From NCBI RefSeq assembly GCF_007828955.1, contig NZ_VIVR01000001.1, forward strand, positions 1,178,001 through 1,242,000: a DNA stretch of 64,000 nt. Direction: 5' to 3'. Below the pieces are notes generated by a model. That model searched no databases. It had not been told where the DNA came from and saw only the letters and a list, made by a program, of their open reading frames with translations. Below are positions 17,428 to 24,564 of the stretch, in pieces; within the stretch, counting starts at the first letter, position 1, and every line of letters begins with the position of its first letter. The translations under genes and the position numbers were made by a program. The stretch is from Kitasatospora atroaurantiaca (GTDB lineage Bacteria; Actinomycetota; Actinomycetes; Streptomycetales; Streptomycetaceae).

Positions 17428-19461
17428 GTGAAGCACCCCCTGCCCGTCCCCCCGCCGGAGAAGCCCGAGGCACCCGGAGTGCTGCGCGAGGCCGCCGGCG
17501 CGCTGGAGTGGCACGGCCATCTGGAGACCCTGCGTCTGGAGCCCTGGGGCCCGGACGCGGTCCGGGTGCGCGCCGTCCGGGGCGGCAGGATCCAGCCGGA
17601 CCTGCCCGGTGCCCTGCTCCCGGAGGCTCCGCAGGCCGAGGCCGTTCTCAAGATCGAGGGCGCCGTCGGCCGGATCGTCAACGGCGCCATCACCGCCGAG
17701 GTGACGGACCGGGGCGTCGTACGCTTCCTGCGGACCGCCGACGGCAGCGAGTTGCTCTCCGAGCAGCCCGCCCACTTCTGGTGGCCCGGCGCCCGGCTCT
17801 ACAGCCCCACCGGCAACGGCTACCACCGCCTGGAGCAGCGCTTCGCCGCGTACGAGGGCGAGAAGCTCTACGGCCTCGGCCAGCACCGCCACGGCCTGCT
17901 GGACCAGAAGGGCGCGACCGTCGACCTGGTGCAGCGCAACGCCCAGGTCAGCATCCCCGTCCTGCTCTCCGACCGGGGCTACCTGCTGCTCTGGAACAAC
18001 CCGGCCGTCGGCCGGGTCGAGCTCGCCGTCAACGGAACTCGCTGGGTCGCCGACAGCGCCCGGCAGTTCGACTACTGGATCACCGCGGGTATGCCCGCCG
18101 ATTCGCTCGCCCGGTACGCCGACGCCACCGGCCACTCCCCCGAACTCCCCGGCTGGGCCGCCGGGTTCTGGCAGTGCAAGCTGCGCTACCGGACCCAGGA
18201 CGAACTCCTCGCGGTGGCCCGGGAGTACCGGCGGCGCGGGCTTCCCCTCTCCGTCATCGTCAACGACTTCTTCCACTGGACCCACCTGGGCGACTGGAAG
18301 CTCGACCCGGCCGAGTGGCCCGATCCGGACGCCATGGTGCGGGAGTTGGAGGAGATGGACGTCAAGCTGATGGTCTCGGTCTGGCCATCCGTCAGCCCGC
18401 TCAGCGAGAACCACGCCGAGCTGGAGCGCCGGGGCCTGCTGATCGGCACCGAGTACGGTCCGATGGCGCACGCCGAGTGGCCGGACAAGGGGGTGGCGTC
18501 CACCGTCCAGGTCGCCTTCTACGACGCGACCCACCCGGAGGGCCGGGAGTTCGTCTGGGAGAAGGTCAGACGGAACTACCTCGCCCACGGCATCAAGCTC
18601 TGGTGGCTGGACGCCTGCGAGCCCGAGATCAACCCCGGCCACCAGGCCAACCTCCGCTACCACGCGGGCCCGGGCCTGGAGGTGGCCAACCTCTACCCGC
18701 GCGAGAACGCCCGCACCTTCTACGAGGGCATGCACGCGGCCGGCGAGACCGAGGTGGTCACGCTCAACCGCTCCTCCTGGGCCGGTGCGCAGCGCTACGG
18801 AGCAGCGCTGTGGTCCGGCGACATCGGCACCGACTTCGCCACCCTGCGCGACCAGATCAAGGCCGGGCTCAACGTGATGCTCTCCGGCATCCCGTGGTGG
18901 ACCACCGACATCGGCGGCTTCCACGGCGGTGACCCGGACGACCCGGCGTACCGCGAGGTCATGGTGCGCTGGTTCCAGTACGGCACGTTCTGCCCGTTGT
19001 TCCGCCTGCACGGCTACCGGGAGCCGTGGATGAAGCTCGGCCCCGAGATGACCGGCGGGCCCAACGAGGTCTGGTCGTACGGGGAGCAGGCGTACGGCAT
19101 CCTCAGCTCCTACCTGCACCTGCGCGAGCGGCTGCGCCCGTACCTGCTGGCGCAGATGCGGCACACCGCCGCGACCGGGGTGCCGCCGATGCGCCCGCTG
19201 TTCCTGGAGTTCCCGTCCGACCGGGCGAGTTGGGAGGTCGGGGACCAGTTCCTGCTCGGGCCCGACCTGCTGGTCGCGCCGGTCACCGAGGCCGGCGCGC
19301 GCGAGCGCGAGGTGTACCTGCCCGCCGGCGCCGACTGGCACGACGCCTGGACGGGCGAGATCCACCCGGGCGGGCGGACCGTGACGGCCGACGCTCCGCT
19401 GGACCGCATTCCGCTGTACCTCCGGGACGGCGCCGAGCTGCCGATCCTGACGAACGACTGA
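17428..19461 (+). CDS. GH31 glycosidase (alpha-xylosidase/alpha-glucosidase type)
   Basis: This 677-residue cytoplasmic GH31 enzyme has no signal peptide. After a beta-sandwich N-domain (EKLYGLGQHRHG) comes the barrel: the nucleophile Asp395 in LWWLDACEPE and the acid/base Asp465 in LWSGDIGTDF, followed by GIPWWTTDIGGFHGG and FRLHGYREPW. The C-terminal GDQFLLGPDLLVAPVTEAGA is usual. The GTG at 17428 has AGGAG 6 nt upstream; the reading frame is open far upstream, but that part overlaps the LacI gene. LWWLDACEPE and FHWTHLGDWKLD resemble alpha-xylosidases. With a LacI repressor it should degrade imported alpha-linked oligosaccharides. Substrate is not certain. Confidence 0.85.
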   Translation: MKHPLPVPPPEKPEAPGVLREAAGALEWHGHLETLRLEPWGPDAVRVRAVRGGRIQPDLPGALLPEAPQAEAVLKIEGAVGRIVNGAITAEVTDRGVVRFLRTADGSELLSEQPAHFWWPGARLYSPTGNGYHRLEQRFAAYEGEKLYGLGQHRHGLLDQKGATVDLVQRNAQVSIPVLLSDRGYLLLWNNPAVGRVELAVNGTRWVADSARQFDYWITAGMPADSLARYADATGHSPELPGWAAGFWQCKLRYRTQDELLAVAREYRRRGLPLSVIVNDFFHWTHLGDWKLDPAEWPDPDAMVRELEEMDVKLMVSVWPSVSPLSENHAELERRGLLIGTEYGPMAHAEWPDKGVASTVQVAFYDATHPEGREFVWEKVRRNYLAHGIKLWWLDACEPEINPGHQANLRYHAGPGLEVANLYPRENARTFYEGMHAAGETEVVTLNRSSWAGAQRYGAALWSGDIGTDFATLRDQIKAGLNVMLSGIPWWTTDIGGFHGGDPDDPAYREVMVRWFQYGTFCPLFRLHGYREPWMKLGPEMTGGPNEVWSYGEQAYGILSSYLHLRERLRPYLLAQMRHTAATGVPPMRPLFLEFPSDRASWEVGDQFLLGPDLLVAPVTEAGAREREVYLPAGADWHDAWTGEIHPGGRTVTADAPLDRIPLYLRDGAELPILTND

Positions 19462-19484
19462 CGCCCCGTGGCAAGGAGGCCACC

Positions 19485-19742
19485 ATGCATCCCATCGCAA
19501 CGGTCAACCGGACCCGAACCGCTCCCCCCGCGCCGCACCGGCACGCGGCCGGACTGCTCGCGCCGGAGGAGCACCAGCTGCTGCTGCTCCTCGCGGAGGG
19601 CCTGCCGCTGGACGCCATCGCCCGCCGGCTCGCCACCTCCAGCCGGACGCTGCGCCGCCGGATCCGGGTGCTCTGCGACCGGATCGGCGTCCGGACCCCG
19701 CTGCAGGCGGCGGTCTGGGCGGCGCGGCGCGGCCTGATCTGA
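19485..19742 (+). CDS. Small LuxR-type HTH protein
   Basis: This 85-residue protein starts at an ATG with AAGGAGG 6 nt upstream, 23 nt after the GH31 stop, so it is probably co-transcribed. It has a basic N-terminus followed by a LuxR-like HTH: LLLLLAEGLPLDAIARRL and TSSRTLRRRIRVLCDRIGV, ending QAAVWAARRGLI. There is no receiver or sensor domain. Stand-alone HTH proteins of this size may bind DNA as dimers or regulate a partner. It is followed at once by the remnant of an esterase gene. Confidence 0.72.
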   Translation: MHPIATVNRTRTAPPAPHRHAAGLLAPEEHQLLLLLAEGLPLDAIARRLATSSRTLRRRIRVLCDRIGVRTPLQAAVWAARRGLI

Positions 19743-20379
19743 CGCCTCGTCGGAACACTCCCGGCGGCTGTACACCGACGCCGTCCGAGCCGTGGACGCC
19801 GTGCGCGGACTGGACGTCGTGGACGCCGACCGGGTCGTCGTCAGCGGCGCCAGCCAGGGCGGCGGGGTCGCGCTGGCCGCCGCCGCGCTGGCCGACGGCC
19901 TGGTGGCGGGTGCCATGATCGACGTGCCGTTCCTGCAGCACTTCCGGCGGGCGGTCGAGGTCGCCGGCTCCGGCCCGTACCCGGAGATCACCGACTACCT
20001 GCGCCGGCACAGCCGGGACAAGGTCGCGCAGACCTTCCGTACGCTCTCCTACTTCGACGGTGTCCACCTGGCCTCGCGGGCGAGCGCTCCGGCGCTGTTC
20101 AGCGTCGGACTGATGGACCCGGTCTGCCCGCCGTCCACCGTGTTCGCCTCGTACAACCGGTACGGCGGGGAGCGGGAGATCGAGGTCTGGGAGTTCGCCG
20201 ACCACGGCGGCGGCCAGGCCTCGCAGGAGCGGCGTCAGCTGGAGTGGCTGCGCGACCACGGCCTGGGCGTCAAGGGGTGGGCGTCTGCGCGGCGGCTCAG
20301 GCCAGGCACTTGCGGACGGCGGCGATCAGGGTCCGCGAGCGGATGTCGCCCGTCACGCCCGGCTGCATGCCGTTGGTGA
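19738..20379 (+). pseudogene. 5'-truncated acetylxylan esterase / cephalosporin-C deacetylase remnant
   Basis: The frame after the TGA at 19735 reads SRRLYTDAVRAVDAVRGLDV, then VSGASQGGGVAL with the nucleophile Ser, SVGLMDPVCPPSTVFASYN with the Asp, and FADHGGGQ with the His, all in the order of the AXE1 esterase family. The N-terminal half (roughly 150-170 residues) is missing and no ribosome site supports the GTG at 19792. The C-terminus has also lost its stop: the frame runs on past the family end near 20275 and antisense into the serine hydrolase gene. The catalytic triad is intact but the fold is incomplete, so this is most likely a decayed gene. A functional truncated form cannot be excluded. 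Confidence 0.65.
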
Positions 20380-21514
20380 CGTACCCGAAGCCGATCCCCA
20401 GCTCGGGGTCGGCGAAGCCCAGGGAACCGCCACGTCCCGGGTGGCCGAAGGCCGCCGGTGAGGACATCGGCGAGGTCGGGCCGTGCCGGAAGAAGCCCAG
20501 TCCGAACGAGGTGTTGATGATCAGCACCTTGTCCGGGCCGCTGACGGCCGGCCCGATCGCCTCGTGGAGCAGCTCCGGGCCGAACAGCGCCGGCATCAGC
20601 TCACCGGGGGCGCCGCCGTGCCGGTCGGCCGCCCCGATCAGCGCCGCGTAGAAGCGGGCGACCGAGCGAGCGGTGCCGATGCCGCCCGCGCCGGGGATCT
20701 CGACGGCCTGCACGGCCGGGTCGTTGAGGTCCACGGCCGGGCGCACCGAGGCGAACGCACGGGCCGTCAGCGAGTACGGATCCTGATAGGCGTTCACCAC
20801 GGCCTGCTTGGGCCGGACCTTCAGGCCGCTCGGGCCCGCGTGGGCGGCCTCGGGCGCGGGCAGGTCGACCAGCCGGCCCACCCTGGGCCGGGCGGCGGCC
20901 GGCAGGCCGATCCACAGGTCGAGGCCGAGCGGGCGGGCGATCTCCTCGGCGAAGTACTGGCCCACGCTGCGCCCGCTCGCGCGGCGGACCACCTCACCGA
21001 CCAGCCAGCCGAAGGTGTACGGGTGGTAACCGTGCGCGGTGCCCGGCTCCCAGGCCGGGGCCTGTGCGGCGACGGCGGCCGTGGCGGGCTCCCAGGCGAT
21101 CACGTCCTCGACCCGCAGCGGCACGTCCAGCGCGGGCAGCCCCGCCTGGTGGGAGAGCAGCCAGCGGACGGGCACCCGCTCCTTGCCGGCCGCCTTGAAC
21201 TCGGGCCAGTACGAGGCCACCGGCGCGTCGAGGTCCAGCCGCCCCTGCTGGACGAGGTGCAGTGCGGCGGCCGCCGTCAGGCCCTTGGTGACCGAGCGAA
21301 GCACCTGCGCGGTGTCCGCCGTCCAGGCGACGGCCGGAGCGGGCCGCCCACCGACCTCGGGGCTGGCGTCGCCGCCCCAGAGGTCGACCACCTTGCGGCC
21401 GTCCAGGTAGAGCGCGAAGGCCGCGCCGAGCTCGCCGTAGTCGCGGAAGTTCTGCGCGAAAGCCTCCCGTACGGGCTCGAAGCCCTCCGCCGCCTCGCCC
21501 CAGATCTCCACCAC
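20297..21514 (-). CDS. Serine hydrolase, beta-lactamase/esterase (EstB-like) family
   Basis: This 405-residue protein belongs to the penicillin-binding-protein-like serine hydrolases. The SxxK motif is SVTK in QVLRSVTKGLTAAAAL, and the Tyr motif lies in GYHPYTFGWLVGEVVR. A late FGHPGRGGSLGFAD supplies the third-motif region. There is no signal peptide, so an intracellular esterase or lipase-like role (class C beta-lactamase fold, family VIII esterase) is more likely than peptidoglycan work. The start is one of two adjacent GTG codons (21514 or 21511), with AAGG about 11 nt upstream. It is divergent from the Nudix gene, sharing an 85-bp promoter region. Confidence 0.82.
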   Translation of the reverse strand: MVEIWGEAAEGFEPVREAFAQNFRDYGELGAAFALYLDGRKVVDLWGGDASPEVGGRPAPAVAWTADTAQVLRSVTKGLTAAAALHLVQQGRLDLDAPVASYWPEFKAAGKERVPVRWLLSHQAGLPALDVPLRVEDVIAWEPATAAVAAQAPAWEPGTAHGYHPYTFGWLVGEVVRRASGRSVGQYFAEEIARPLGLDLWIGLPAAARPRVGRLVDLPAPEAAHAGPSGLKVRPKQAVVNAYQDPYSLTARAFASVRPAVDLNDPAVQAVEIPGAGGIGTARSVARFYAALIGAADRHGGAPGELMPALFGPELLHEAIGPAVSGPDKVLIINTSFGLGFFRHGPTSPMSSPAAFGHPGRGGSLGFADPELGIGFGYVTNGMQPGVTGDIRSRTLIAAVRKCLA

Positions 21515-21599
21515 TGCGTGCCGCCTTCGTGCTCGTACGTCTCCGGTTCGAACGATAGTCGGACCGTCCGGCGGGCGCCGAGTCGGTACCGTGTGCCGC

Positions 21600-22109
21600 A
21601 TGACGAACCCCGCTGAAGAGCTGCTGGACGTGGTGGACGCGCAGGACCGGGTCATCGGGACGGCCCCGCGCGGCGAGGTGTACCGGCAGGGGCTGACGCA
21701 CCGTTGCGTCTTCATCCTGGTCCGCGACCCGCAGGGCCGGGTCTTCACCCACCGGCGGACGGACACCAAGCTCTTCGCACCGGGCGCCTACGACTGCTTC
21801 GTCGGCGGCGTGGTCGGCGCCGGGGAGACCTATGCGAGCGCCGCCGTGCGGGAGGCCGAGGAGGAACTCGGGGTCAGCGGCATCGAGCCGCGCCCGCTGT
21901 TCAAGTTCCTCTTCGAGAAGGGCCCGCTCTCCTGGTGGTGCGACATGTACGAGGCGGTCTGGGACGGCCCGGTCTCGCCCCAGGTCGAGGAGGTCGCCTG
22001 GCACGGCTGGCTGACCGAGGAGGAGCTCGGGCAGCGGCTGGCGGAGTGGGAGTTCGTCCCGGACGGCCGCGAAGCCTACCGGCGCTACCTGGAGTTCCGG
22101 TCGGCCTGA
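21600..22109 (+). CDS. Nudix hydrolase, YfcD-like
   Basis: This 169-residue enzyme hydrolyses a nucleoside diphosphate linked to another moiety. The Nudix box is GGVVGAGETYASAAVREAEE followed by ELG, matching Gx5Ex7REUxEExGU. The N-terminus (EELLDVVDAQDRVIGTAPRG) and TH-x-RCVFILVRD resemble YfcD/IPP-isomerase-like Nudix proteins. The start is the ATG at 21600; a longer in-frame start 9 nt upstream is less likely. Its 3' end overlaps the cytochrome b gene on the opposite strand by 25 bp. The natural substrate is unknown. Confidence 0.85.
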   Translation: MTNPAEELLDVVDAQDRVIGTAPRGEVYRQGLTHRCVFILVRDPQGRVFTHRRTDTKLFAPGAYDCFVGGVVGAGETYASAAVREAEEELGVSGIEPRPLFKFLFEKGPLSWWCDMYEAVWDGPVSPQVEEVAWHGWLTEEELGQRLAEWEFVPDGREAYRRYLEFRSA

Positions 22110-22723
22110 GCCTCTGCCGCGGGGTCCCAGTCGGGGTGCTCGCGGACCGCCCAGAGCTCGTCCACGCTGCCGGTGCGCATGCCGCGCCTGGCCTCCGGGT
22201 CCCTGGCAGCCAGGTAGAGGTGTCCGGCGATCACCACGGCCAGTGCGAGCGTCAGCCAGTCGTGGACGAAGGTGGCGCCGGTGCGCCAGACCAGCGGGGC
22301 GACATTGGTGAACCACATCAGCAGCCCGCTGCCGAGCATCACCAGCACCGCGCCGGCCGTCCACGCCGCGTACAGCTTCTGCCCGGCGTTGAACTTGCCC
22401 GAGCGGCGATGGAACGAGCGGTGGCGTACGGCGCGCAGCCAGGCCCGGTCGTACGGGGCGAAGCGGTTCAGCCGGGACAGGTCGGCGCGCAGCGCGCGGG
22501 AGGCCAGTCCGAGCAGCAGCGGCACCGGCAGGGCCAGGCCGCACCACTCGTGCACGACCACCACGAGCCGGCGGCGGCCGACCAGCTGCGAGACCGGCGG
22601 GTAGTACAGGGCGAGGGCGGTCGCCAGACAGACGAGCATCAGGGTGGCGGTGGCCCGGTGGACCCAGCGCTCGGCGCGGGTGAACCGGGGCACCAGCCCC
22701 GGGGAGTCAGCCGGTCGGGGCAT
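22085..22723 (-). CDS. Cytochrome b-type membrane subunit
   Basis: This roughly 212-residue protein has four hydrophobic segments (VHRATATLMLVCLATALALY, VVVVHEWCGLALPVPLLLGL, WTAGAVLVMLGSGLLMWF, WLTLALAVVIAGHLYL). Conserved His residues, in ERWVHR, HEWCG, FVHDW and AGHLYL, could bind two b hemes. It fits the cytochrome b561/FdnI-like group. It directly follows the molybdopterin oxidoreductase on the same strand, so it is probably its electron-transfer partner, as in MsrPQ-like systems. I prefer the ATG at 22723 (17-nt overlap); an ATG at 22765 with GGGAG upstream is also possible. Confidence 0.8.
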   Translation of the reverse strand: MPRPADSPGLVPRFTRAERWVHRATATLMLVCLATALALYYPPVSQLVGRRRLVVVVHEWCGLALPVPLLLGLASRALRADLSRLNRFAPYDRAWLRAVRHRSFHRRSGKFNAGQKLYAAWTAGAVLVMLGSGLLMWFTNVAPLVWRTGATFVHDWLTLALAVVIAGHLYLAARDPEARRGMRTGSVDELWAVREHPDWDPAAEAQADRNSR

Positions 22724-23408
22724 CGTCGCGCCCGTTGGAGCGGCCGACCCAGGCGTCGACGTCATAGCCGTAGTGCTCCCAGTAGCCGGGTTGGACGGTG
22801 GGGGTGAGGGTGATGCCCGAGAGCCACTTCGCGGACTTGTAGAAGTACATCGGCGCGACGTAGAGCCGCACCGGGCCGCCGTGCTCGTGGCTCACCGGCC
22901 TGTCCTGCATTCGCAGGCAGACCAGCACGTCGTCCCGGCGGGCCTGATCGAGGGTCAGGCTCTCGGTGTACGTCCCGTCGAAGCAGCTGAACCGGACGGC
23001 GGTGGCCCCCGGCCGGACGCCCACCTGGTCGAGCAGGTCGGCCAGCCGGACGCCCTCGAAGGGCGTGCCGGGCACCCGCCAGCCGGTGACGCACTGCACG
23101 TCGTGCACGATCCGGCGCTGCGGCATCGCCTGCAGATCGGCCAGCCGGTAGGTGGCCGGGCGGTCCACCAGGCCGTCGACGGTGAGCGTGTAGTCGGCGG
23201 CCGTCCGGGTCGGCACCGAGCCGACCACGGAGTAGTAGCGGAAGCCGCCGCCACCGGGCAGCAGGTCGCTCAGCCCCGTCGGGTCCTTGCTGGTCACGCT
23301 CTCGACGGCCCGCTGCAGATAGGGCCCGGCCGCCGCGCCGGCGACCCCGAGCCCGAGCATGCCGAGGACCACCCGCCGCCCGACCGGTGCTCCGGTGGAT
23401 TCAGTCAC
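22707..23408 (-). CDS. Molybdopterin-dependent oxidoreductase (SUOX/MsrP-like fold)
   Basis: This 233-residue protein has a twin-arginine-like N-terminus (APVGRRVVLGMLGLGVAGAA), suggesting export in folded form. The Mo-ligand Cys lies in VHDVQCVTGWRVPGTPFEGV, typical of the sulfite-oxidase fold. VSHEHGGPVRLYVAPMYFYK and the SAKWLSGITL ending are conserved family segments. Together with the membrane cytochrome b encoded next, it probably reduces or oxidises an extracytoplasmic substrate such as methionine sulfoxide; the substrate is inferred. The start is a GTG at 23408 with a weak ribosome site. Confidence 0.85.
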   Translation of the reverse strand: MTESTGAPVGRRVVLGMLGLGVAGAAAGPYLQRAVESVTSKDPTGLSDLLPGGGGFRYYSVVGSVPTRTAADYTLTVDGLVDRPATYRLADLQAMPQRRIVHDVQCVTGWRVPGTPFEGVRLADLLDQVGVRPGATAVRFSCFDGTYTESLTLDQARRDDVLVCLRMQDRPVSHEHGGPVRLYVAPMYFYKSAKWLSGITLTPTVQPGYWEHYGYDVDAWVGRSNGRDDAPTG

Positions 23409-23547
23409 ACACCGATTCGACCAGGTCAGCGGCTCCGGGGCCAGGCCGGAGGCTCGTACGTCAGAGTTTCGTCATCTTCGCCGTCCTCGTCCCGGCGTCC
23501 TCCGCCCGGCCCGGGTGCCGGGGCGGGAGCCGGATAGGGTGAGCGCC

Positions 23548-24333
23548 ATGGCTTCCCGTACACCGCCGGTGGCGGATCGGTCCGAGGACGAGCGGCCCGC
23601 TGCAGAGCGGACGCCGCGGCGCAGGCTGAGTGTCGACGAGCGGCGGGAGCAGCTGATCGCGGTCGCACTGGAGCTGTTCAGCAAGCATCCGCCGGAGGAG
23701 GTGTCGATCGACGACATCGCAGCGGCGGCCGGGGCCTCCCGGCCCCTGGTGTACCACTACTTCCCGGGAAAGCAGGCGCTCTACGAGGAGTCGCTGCGGC
23801 GCGCCGGGCAGGAGCTGGCGGGGCGCTTCGAGGAGCCGGCCGAGGGGCCGCTGTCGGAGCGGCTGTACCGGGTGATGGGGCGGTACCTGGACTTCGTCAA
23901 CAGCCATGGGCCGGGCTTCGCCGCCCTGCTGCGCGGCGGATCGGTGGCGGCCAGCCCGGGGACGAATGCGGTGATCGACGAGGTGCGGCGGGCCGCGCAC
24001 GACCAGATCCTGTCGCACCTGGCGATCGCGGAGCCGAGCGCGGGCCTGCGGCGCACCGTCCGGGCCTGGATCGCCAACGCCGAGATCACCTCGCTGGAGT
24101 GGCTCGGCGAGCGGGCCGTGCCGAGTGAGGAGCTCCAGCTGCAGCTGGTCCAGGAGTTCGTGGCGGCCCTGACGCTGACCGCCGCCCGCGAGCCGGCGCT
24201 GGCGGCCGAGCTGGCGGGCTTCTTCGCGGCGGAGCAGCCCGACGGTCCCACCGGCCGCCTGGTCCGCGAGCTGACCGGCCTCCTCACGGTCCCCGGCCTG
24301 GCGGACACCCTGGGGCGCCTGGCCACGGCGTAG
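23548..24333 (+). CDS. TetR-family regulator
   Basis: This 261-residue regulator has a charged N-terminal extension of about 30 residues, then the TetR HTH (RREQLIAVALELFSKHPPEE, VSIDDIAAAAGASRPLVYHY, FPGKQALYEESLRRAG). The larger C-terminal domain is typical of lipid- or drug-responsive members. The ATG at 23548 follows AGGGTGAG. It is divergent from the molybdopterin oxidoreductase pair (140-bp gap) and may regulate it. A complex repeat structure after the stop probably terminates it. Confidence 0.85.
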   Translation: MASRTPPVADRSEDERPAAERTPRRRLSVDERREQLIAVALELFSKHPPEEVSIDDIAAAAGASRPLVYHYFPGKQALYEESLRRAGQELAGRFEEPAEGPLSERLYRVMGRYLDFVNSHGPGFAALLRGGSVAASPGTNAVIDEVRRAAHDQILSHLAIAEPSAGLRRTVRAWIANAEITSLEWLGERAVPSEELQLQLVQEFVAALTLTAAREPALAAELAGFFAAEQPDGPTGRLVRELTGLLTVPGLADTLGRLATA

Positions 24334-24350
24334 GACCAATCAGCTCAGGG

Positions 24351-24467
24351 CAACCACAGCAGGGGCGCGTGGGGGCACCTCCCGGCCGAAGGCTGGGGGA
24401 GAACTGCGCGCGCAACCGTGCAGCGACGTAGAGGGCTGGTCGCGCAGTTCCCGCGCCCCTGTGGTTG
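24351..24467. repeat. Long palindromic Streptomyces repeat interrupted by another repeat
   Basis: Outer arms CAACCACAG...AGGGGCGCG (24351-24369) pair with 24440-24467 (TCGCGCAGTTCCCGCGCCCC then TGTGGTTG). Without the inner 30-bp unit the left arm would read AGGGGCGCGGGAACTGCGCG, the same element as at 41999-42074. It likely serves as a terminator between the TetR gene and the next gene. Confidence 0.6.
24369..24398 (+). repeat. Dispersed 30-bp repeat, copy 2, inside another repeat
   Basis: Identical over 30 bases to 7266-7295. It splits the left arm of the 24351-24467 palindrome at the point where the intact element has a GCGCG-GGAACTG junction, implying later insertion. Confidence 0.65.
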
Positions 24468-24564
24468 GCCCGTACTCCGAAGGACGGCCGTGTGCCGGAG
24501 TGTCAGCGGTTTCTGATAGAAAGTGGACGGAATTTCTGCTCGAGAGCGAGGGGGGCTCAGCACC

